From positions 1-46,171 of the forward strand of contig NZ_JAIRBA010000030.1 of the NCBI RefSeq assembly GCF_022008365.1: 46,171 bases of DNA, in the 5' to 3' direction. The first letter of the stretch is position 1. Each line of letters starts with the position of its first letter. Shown here piece after piece: positions 41,027-46,171 of this stretch. The DNA is from Aequorivita vitellina (GTDB lineage Bacteria; Bacteroidota; Bacteroidia; Flavobacteriales; Flavobacteriaceae). Below the pieces are notes generated by a model. The model saw only the letters and a list, made by a program, of their open reading frames with translations. It was not told the DNA's origin and made no database searches. The position numbers were made by a program, and so were the translations under genes.

Positions 41027-41680
41027 TTATGCCTTTGTAGCAACTAACAACACATTTAATTTAATGGCATCATTAATAAACTTATCGCCCAAACTCGGGA
41101 AAACAGATTTTGAGCCGTAATTAACGTCCCATTTAGTTCTGTCTATTTCAAAAGTTTCGCTTTTAAGTGTCATTTTATCGCCGTCTATACTTACCGTTGC
41201 AGGAAATTCAATTGCGTTGGTTTTGTCTTTAATTGTCAAGTTTCCTTTAACAATATTGTTTTCAATTCCAGTCATTTCAAATTTTGCAGTTGCATATTCC
41301 GTTGCGTTAAAGAAATCGCCTTCTTTACCTTCTGCGGTTCCTTTAAGGTGGGCTTCTAAACTTGCTTTGTCATCACCAGTTAAATCTTGAACGTTAATAC
41401 TGTTCATATCAATCGTAAAATTACCAGCTTCAACTTTGCCATCGTTTAAGTGAATAGTCCCTGAAGATAGACTTATAGTACCGTGGTGCTTGCCGGTTGG
41501 TTTTTCACCTTCCCAGTTAATTTGTGAAGCAGCAGCATCTACTGAATATTCAGTAGCCATCTCTGTTGCTTGAGCAGCTTCTTCTACTGCAGTATCAGCT
41601 TCATTTGCTGTGTTTTTACAAGAAATTACACCCAAAGATATAAACGCTATTAAGGTAATTTTCAAAAATGTTGATTTCAT
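41027..41680 (-). CDS. YceI-family lipoprotein
   Basis: A 217-aa lipoprotein (LKITLIAFISLGVISCKN, Cys about 21), an acidic Ala/Glu tether, and then a YceI lipocalin-like barrel (about 45-217). Marks are INWEGEKPTGKHHGTISL, GNFTIDMNSINVQDL, GDFFNATEYATAKFEMT and FEIDRTKWDVNYGS. YceI proteins bind isoprenoid-like lipids in the periplasm. Its terminator is shared with the SDR gene. Confidence 0.92.
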   Translation of the reverse strand: MKSTFLKITLIAFISLGVISCKNTANEADTAVEEAAQATEMATEYSVDAAASQINWEGEKPTGKHHGTISLSSGTIHLNDGKVEAGNFTIDMNSINVQDLTGDDKASLEAHLKGTAEGKEGDFFNATEYATAKFEMTGIENNIVKGNLTIKDKTNAIEFPATVSIDGDKMTLKSETFEIDRTKWDVNYGSKSVFPSLGDKFINDAIKLNVLLVATKA

Positions 41681-41767
41681 AGTTATTGATTTTAGTTTAA
41701 GCGTGCAAAAATAGAGATATTAATCAAGATTAATCTTAAAGAACTATTAAATAAACCCTGTGACATT

Positions 41768-41799
41768 TTGACATTTTTAAACAATTGGCAGTACTTTTG
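41768..41799 (+). promoter_or_regulatory. Promoter of grpE-dnaJ
   Basis: TTG (41768-41770), a 21-bp spacer and TACTTTTG (41792-41799) match the -33/-7 pattern. No CIRCE element is seen. A 10-codon reading frame from 41816 overlaps the grpE start in another frame. Confidence 0.6.
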
Positions 41800-41831
41800 C
41801 TCCCTTCAGAAAAAAATGAAAGAACGCTACT

Positions 41832-42383
41832 ATGAGCAAAAACGATAATTTGAATGAAACCGAACGCCAAGCGGAAGTAGGTTTTGACGATAAAGAGATA
41901 AACGAGCAGCAAATTGCCGAAGAAAATGTAACAGATGCGCTTTCGGAATTGCAAGATGAATTTCAGCGCGAAAAAGATCGCTACTTGCGATTATTTGCTG
42001 AATTTGAAAATTATAAAAAGCGCACGGCCCGCGAACGTATAGAAATGTTTAAAACTGCGGGAGAAGACGTTATAAATTCATTGCTACCAGTTTTGGACGA
42101 CTTTGAACGCGCATTAAAAGAAATTGAAAAAAGTAAAGACGATAATTTGTATAAAGGGGTTCAACTTATCAATACCAAATTGCGTGAAACCTTAAAGTCT
42201 AAAGGGTTGAATTTAATGGATGTAAAACAAGGTGATGTTTTTGATTCAGAATCTCACGAAGCCGTTACACAAATTCCAGCCCCCGATAAAAAGTTAAAAG
42301 GTAAAATTATTGATGTGGTAGAAAAAGGGTACACCTTAGGCGATAAAATAATTCGTTATCCAAAAGTGGTTATAGGACAATAG
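41832..42383 (+). CDS. grpE: GrpE nucleotide exchange factor
   Basis: A 183-aa cochaperone that releases ADP from DnaK. The N-terminal acidic tail leads into a long coiled coil (about 30-90, [20 protein letters not shown]). The C-terminal beta domain has [21 protein letters not shown] and [20 protein letters not shown]. The length is standard. The stop lies one base before the dnaJ start, so both form a tight operon. Confidence 0.96.
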   Translation: MSKNDNLNETERQAEVGFDDKEINEQQIAEENVTDALSELQDEFQREKDRYLRLFAEFENYKKRTARERIEMFKTAGEDVINSLLPVLDDFERALKEIEKSKDDNLYKGVQLINTKLRETLKSKGLNLMDVKQGDVFDSESHEAVTQIPAPDKKLKGKIIDVVEKGYTLGDKIIRYPKVVIGQ

Positions 42384-42384
42384 T

Positions 42385-43494
42385 ATGAAGGAAGATTATT
42401 ACGAAATTTTAGAAATCTCGAAATCCGCAACTGCAGCGGAAATTAAGAAAGCATACCGAAAAAAAGCAATTCAGTATCACCCCGATAAAAACCCGGGCGA
42501 TCATGAGGCCGAAGCAATGTTTAAAAAATCTGCTGAAGCTTATGAAGTATTAAGCGATCCGAATAAACGCTCGCGTTACGATCAGTTTGGACATCGCGCC
42601 TTTGAAGGTGGCGGTGGTTTCGGCGGAGGTGGCATGAATATGGAGGATATATTCAGCCAATTTGGAGATATTTTTGGCGGTGGTTTTGGCGGTGGCTTTG
42701 GTGGTTTTGGTGGCGGTGGTCGCAGAACTATGAAAGGAAGCAATTTGCGTATTCGCGTACAACTTACCCTGGAAGAAATTGCAAATGGCGTAGAGAAAAA
42801 GATTAAAGTAAAGCGTAAAAAACTTGCAAAAGGCACCACTTACAAAACTTGTGCTACCTGTAATGGACAGGGACAAGTAACACGTATTCAAAATACAATT
42901 TTGGGTCGTATGCAAACCTCGGCCACTTGTAGCACTTGCGGTGGCTCTGGGCAAATTGTAGATTCAAAACCTGCAAATGCAGATGTCGATGGTATGTTAG
43001 TGACTGAAGAAACAGTATCGATCAAAATTCCTGCGGGAGTGGTAGATGGGATGCAACTTAAGGTTTCAGGAAAAGGTAACGATGCCCCCGGCAATGGGAT
43101 TGCGGGCGATCTTTTGGTTGCAATTGAAGAAAAACCACACGACTCTTTACAACGCGAAGGCGATAATCTTCACTACGATTTGTACATTAGTTTTTCTGAA
43201 GCGGCTTTGGGTACTTCCAAAGAAATAGAAACCGTTACAGGAAAAGTGCGTATTAAAATAGACAATGGTGCCCAAAGCGGAAAAATTCTTAGACTTCGCA
43301 ATAAAGGAATTCCAAGTATAAACGGTTATGGCACAGGAGATTTATTAGTTCATGTAAATGTTTGGACACCAAAATCGCTGTCAAAAGAACAAAAAGAGTT
43401 TTTTGAAAAAATGAGCGATAATGAGCATTTTCAGCCCAATCCAGAAAAAGAAGACAAGTCATTTTTCGAGAAAGTGAAAGATATGTTCTCTTAA
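42385..43494 (+). CDS. dnaJ: Chaperone DnaJ with a single zinc centre
   Basis: A 369-aa Hsp40 that activates DnaK. The J domain has HPD (about 33-35, YHPDKNPG). A Gly/Phe-rich linker covers about 72-110. The zinc region shows only two CxxCxGxG motifs (CATCNGQG at about 153 and CSTCGGSG at about 178). The usual first and fourth motifs are replaced by Cys-free sequence, so zinc centre I (motifs 1 and 4) is gone and centre II (2 and 3) remains. C-terminal client-binding domains follow. It is in an operon with grpE. Confidence 0.95.
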   Translation: MKEDYYEILEISKSATAAEIKKAYRKKAIQYHPDKNPGDHEAEAMFKKSAEAYEVLSDPNKRSRYDQFGHRAFEGGGGFGGGGMNMEDIFSQFGDIFGGGFGGGFGGFGGGGRRTMKGSNLRIRVQLTLEEIANGVEKKIKVKRKKLAKGTTYKTCATCNGQGQVTRIQNTILGRMQTSATCSTCGGSGQIVDSKPANADVDGMLVTEETVSIKIPAGVVDGMQLKVSGKGNDAPGNGIAGDLLVAIEEKPHDSLQREGDNLHYDLYISFSEAALGTSKEIETVTGKVRIKIDNGAQSGKILRLRNKGIPSINGYGTGDLLVHVNVWTPKSLSKEQKEFFEKMSDNEHFQPNPEKEDKSFFEKVKDMFS

Positions 43495-43532
43495 ACAAAC
43501 GTTAAATAAATATTTTTACATATATTTGAAAT

Positions 43533-43567
43533 ATCGCTTCGCCTTAGAAGTGATAATTTTTCTTTTT
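43533..43567 (+). terminator. Terminator of grpE-dnaJ (first)
   Basis: ATCGCTTC (43533-43540) pairs with GAAGTGAT (43547-43554) with one G-U, followed by AATTTTTCTTTTTC. It lies about 40 bp after the dnaJ stop. Confidence 0.7.
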
Positions 43568-43583
43568 CATAGCAATTTTTTTT

Positions 43584-43620
43584 CCCACCCAAAATTCAAA
43601 TTTTGGGTGGGTTTTGTTTT
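43584..43620 (+). terminator. Terminator of grpE-dnaJ (second)
   Basis: CCCACCCAAAATT (43584-43596) pairs with AATTTTGGGTGGG (43599-43611) and runs into TTTTGTTTT. It backs up the first hairpin. The following stretch 43621-43874 is AT-rich with no gene. A weak -7-like TATATTTA near 43846 may serve the ABC genes. Confidence 0.85.
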
Positions 43621-43874
43621 TTATGGGCTCCCAGTACCAGCTAGTTATACCATTATCTACTTATTGTTAAACAGCAAATTAGGATGAATAGATTAACAAA
43701 AACACAATCCCGTTTCTGCAGTTTGTATTGGCTACTTTTTTATTGAAAATTTACAATGTTACTTTTTCTTCTTTTTTAGGGGTGTTGGTTTGTCTAAAAA
43801 AAATCATAAATCTTAGGACATAAAAGGCAGAGGTACTTTCAATTCAATATATTTACATACTTCAAATAATATTT

Positions 43875-44801
43875 ATGGAAAAACTTTTAGTGGTCAACAA
43901 TGTTTCCAAAATCTATGGAGATTACAAAGCGCTCAACAACGTATCAATCGAAGTTGAAAAAGGGAGCATCTTTGGTCTGCTGGGTCCTAACGGAGCAGGA
44001 AAGACTACCCTTATACGCATTATCAATCAAATAACAATGCCCGATGCTGGCTCTGTAATTTTAGACGGCGAGCCGCTACAGCCACACCACATAAAAAATA
44101 TTGGTTACCTGCCAGAAGAACGCGGTTTGTACAAATCTATGAAAGTGGGAGAGCAAGCACTGTATTTGGCGCAGCTAAAAGGACTTTCAAAGCAAGAAGC
44201 GAAAGAAAGATTGAAATATTGGTTCGATCGTTTAGACATAGGCGATTGGTGGGACAAAAAAATTCAGGAACTTTCCAAAGGTATGGCACAGAAAATTCAG
44301 TTTGTGGTTACGGTACTTCACAATCCAAAGCTGTTAATTTTTGACGAGCCATTTAGCGGTTTCGACCCCATAAATGCCAACCTTATTAAAGATGAAATTT
44401 TAAAACTTCGCGATGATGGTGCCACGGTAATTTTCTCTACCCATCGTATGGAATCTGTAGAAGAAATGTGCGATCATATTGCGCTAATTCACAAATCGAA
44501 TAAAATCCTCGATGGTAGGTTAGTCAATATTAAGCGGCAATACAAAAACAACACCTTCGAAATTGGATTAATTACGCCAGACCACGTGGCAGTATCGGCT
44601 TCATTAAAAGAAAAATTCGAGATTTTTCCCGCAACTTTCAAAAGCATTAATGACGAGTTGCAATTCAAAGTAAAAATACCCGATTCGGTAGCGCCAAACG
44701 ATTTTGTTAGCTATTTAACATCGCTTGGGCAGTTAACACATTTTGTTGAAGTGGTGCCTACTGCTAGCGATATTTTCATTGAAACCATTCAAAAAAACTA
44801 A
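43875..44801 (+). CDS. ABC transporter ATP-binding protein (NatA-like)
   Basis: A 308-aa ATPase subunit. Walker A is GPNGAGKTTLIRI (about 38), the signature LSKGMAQKIQF (a LSGGQ variant, about 138), Walker B LLIFDEPFSGFDP (about 158) and the switch His FSTHRM (about 192). About 80 residues after the ATPase core form the C-terminal accessory domain of NatA/DrrA-type exporters. It lies 6 bp before the permease gene and forms a two-gene exporter with it. Confidence 0.95.
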   Translation: MEKLLVVNNVSKIYGDYKALNNVSIEVEKGSIFGLLGPNGAGKTTLIRIINQITMPDAGSVILDGEPLQPHHIKNIGYLPEERGLYKSMKVGEQALYLAQLKGLSKQEAKERLKYWFDRLDIGDWWDKKIQELSKGMAQKIQFVVTVLHNPKLLIFDEPFSGFDPINANLIKDEILKLRDDGATVIFSTHRMESVEEMCDHIALIHKSNKILDGRLVNIKRQYKNNTFEIGLITPDHVAVSASLKEKFEIFPATFKSINDELQFKVKIPDSVAPNDFVSYLTSLGQLTHFVEVVPTASDIFIETIQKN

Positions 44802-44807
44802 TCGACA

Positions 44808-46115
44808 ATGAATCATCTTCCACTTATAATTAAAAGGGAATACCTTACTAAAGTCCGCAATAAATCGTTTATTGTAATGACGTTTTTAAGTCCGCTAATC
44901 TTCGTGGGTATTTTTGCTTTGGTAGCTTATTTATCGAACATTAATAACGATACGGTGCGTAAAATTTCGGTGTTGGACGAAAGTGGCATATTTGTAAATG
45001 AATTTAACAGTACGCCACATATGCAGTATAATATGCTTAGTGGAATTCAAGTACAGGATGCGAAAAAAATAGCTGAAAATGGCGAAATATACGGCTTGCT
45101 ATATATTCCTAAAACTGAAAGTCTCGATGAACTTTCAAAAAAAATCACATTTTATTCTGAAGATTCTCCGTCACTGTCATTGATGAATGACATTAATAAC
45201 TTACTTGAAGACAGAGTAAATACCTTAAAATTAAAAGAAGCCGGCATTGATTCTGAAACCATCAGAAACCTTCATATAAACATCAGCGCCAATCAAGAAA
45301 CATTTCAAGGAAAGGAAACTTCAAAATTAGGCTCCGGGTTAAAGTTAATTTTTGGGGGTGCTGCCGGATATCTGCTTTTTATGTTTATCATTATTTACGG
45401 AAATATGATTATGCGAAGTGTTATTGAAGAAAAAACCAGCCGCGTAATTGAAGTTATTATTTCTTCAGTAAAACCGCGAACGTTACTCTTGGGGAAAATT
45501 TTTGGAACCACCCTCGCCGGAATTACCCAATTTATAGTTTGGGTAGTGTTAATAATGGTGCTAATGACTGTTGTAACCTCACTCTTCGGGATTGATGCCT
45601 CAGCTGGTTCGCCCTCGCAACAAGTTTTGGAGAACAGTGTAAATGGCGGAACCCAGCAAATTATGCAAGACGTTATGCTTGAAATAAACAACTTGCCTGT
45701 TACCAATCTTATAATAATGTTTATCCTCTTTTTTATTGGCGGTTATTTGTTATATGCTTCGTTGTACGCATCTGTGGGTGCTGCGGTAGATAGCGAAACC
45801 GATACCCAACAATTTATGATGCCTATTTTAATGCCATTAATTTTGGCAGTTTACGTTGGCTTTTTTACCGTAATAGATAATCCGCACGGAGCGGTCTCTC
45901 AGGTTTTCTCGTACATACCTTTTACTTCGCCTGTTGTTATGCTCATGCGTATTCCGTTTGGTGTGCCACTTTGGCAACAGCTTATTTCGGTGTTTATTTT
46001 ATTCGCAACCTTTATTGCTATGGTTTGGTTTGCGGCCAAAATTTATCGCGTAGGAATATTAATGTACGGAAAGAAACCCACCTACAAAGAAATTTTTAAG
46101 TGGCTTAAGTATTAA
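44808..46115 (+). CDS. ABC-2 type permease (NatB-like)
   Basis: A 435-aa permease. One N-terminal helix (FIVMTFLSPLIFVGIFALVAYL) is followed by a large periplasmic domain (about 45-175), and then five or more helices in the C-terminal half with the ABC-2 core (RSVIEEKTSRVIEVIISSVKPRTLLLGKI, first half at about 204). This matches NatB/YhaP-type sodium or drug exporters. The substrate is undetermined. The window ends 56 bp after the stop, with no terminator visible. Confidence 0.92.
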   Translation: MNHLPLIIKREYLTKVRNKSFIVMTFLSPLIFVGIFALVAYLSNINNDTVRKISVLDESGIFVNEFNSTPHMQYNMLSGIQVQDAKKIAENGEIYGLLYIPKTESLDELSKKITFYSEDSPSLSLMNDINNLLEDRVNTLKLKEAGIDSETIRNLHINISANQETFQGKETSKLGSGLKLIFGGAAGYLLFMFIIIYGNMIMRSVIEEKTSRVIEVIISSVKPRTLLLGKIFGTTLAGITQFIVWVVLIMVLMTVVTSLFGIDASAGSPSQQVLENSVNGGTQQIMQDVMLEINNLPVTNLIIMFILFFIGGYLLYASLYASVGAAVDSETDTQQFMMPILMPLILAVYVGFFTVIDNPHGAVSQVFSYIPFTSPVVMLMRIPFGVPLWQQLISVFILFATFIAMVWFAAKIYRVGILMYGKKPTYKEIFKWLKY

Positions 46116-46171
46116 AAAAATGCGCCGAATGTTGCTATGTATTCGGTGAAATTTTTGTTGACCAAAAAAAA

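Noticed and set aside
42600-42725. GGTGGT-rich repeat as a tandem-repeat element
   Set aside because: It is the Gly/Phe linker of DnaJ and only low-complexity coding sequence.
42550-42954. Long antisense reading frames opposite dnaJ
   Set aside because: They are shadows of the Gly-rich coding region, with low-complexity Thr/Ala or Pro composition.
43519-43620. Small RNA between a TATATTTG box (43521-43528) and the second hairpin after dnaJ
   Set aside because: There is no -33 element, and the two hairpins are explained as tandem terminators of grpE-dnaJ.

Overview
The window comes from a Bacteroidota chromosome, almost certainly family Flavobacteriaceae. It is AT-rich. Many promoters carry a -7 octamer close to TAnnTTTG instead of a -10 TATAAT. 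Lineage markers include a type IX secretion C-terminal domain, a type III glutamine synthetase, a long-form OMP decarboxylase, DUF4197, DUF4920 and Lacal_2735-type proteins, and many SpII lipoproteins. I cannot name the genus from the sequence alone.

Region 1 (103-8465) is an integrated mobile element of about 8.3 kb in the 3' half of a tRNA-Arg(ACG) gene. A 48-bp direct repeat (103-150 and 8418-8465) marks the two attachment sites, and the complete tRNA lies at the right end. From left to right it encodes a tyrosine recombinase, an unknown 458-aa protein, an excisionase-like HTH protein, a small winged-helix-like protein, a superfamily 3 (D5/P4-type) helicase, a zinc-finger/toprim primase-like protein, two paralogous proteins with degraded zinc ribbons, and an exported DUF4468-like protein. 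There is no relaxase, capsid, portal or terminase, so it looks like a self-replicating satellite or small integrative element. Its DNA sites are well preserved: tandem 11-bp integrase arm-type repeats at both ends, three copies of a roughly 45-bp element with TGTA at 9-bp steps, an iteron-like array before the HTH gene, and a terminator that replaces the one the tRNA lost to the insertion.

Region 2 (8420-30780) is core chromosome: tRNA-Arg, apt, a 50-aa conserved protein, a Na/Ca-type antiporter, glnA type III, purM, a DUF3078 protein, prfA, pyrF, a BtuF-like binding protein, small and secreted proteins, a fused isobutyryl-CoA-type mutase (icmF), an Lrp/AsnC regulator, an MFS transporter with a possible structured leader and attenuator, DUF1684, crcB, a SRPBCC/GyrI-like protein and an M49 peptidase lipoprotein.

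Region 3 (30861-36770) is the most interesting part of the window. It is a minus-strand envelope locus: a PEGA-domain exported protein, a beta-barrel protein, a lipoprotein-histidine kinase-response regulator operon, and a Gly-rich lipoprotein. Four promoters there share a dyad (ATMCC-N8-RGKAT) centred exactly 35 bp upstream of the centre of a TAnnTTTG-like -7 octamer. I infer a self-contained two-component regulon in which the LuxR-type regulator controls its own operon and three flanking envelope genes.

Region 4 (36854-46171) is again core: a small membrane protein, a MazG-like pyrophosphohydrolase, ilvE, a DUF4920 lipoprotein, mnmD, a TIGR01777-type SDR protein, a YceI lipoprotein, grpE-dnaJ (DnaJ lacks one of its two zinc centres) and a NatAB-like ABC exporter pair.
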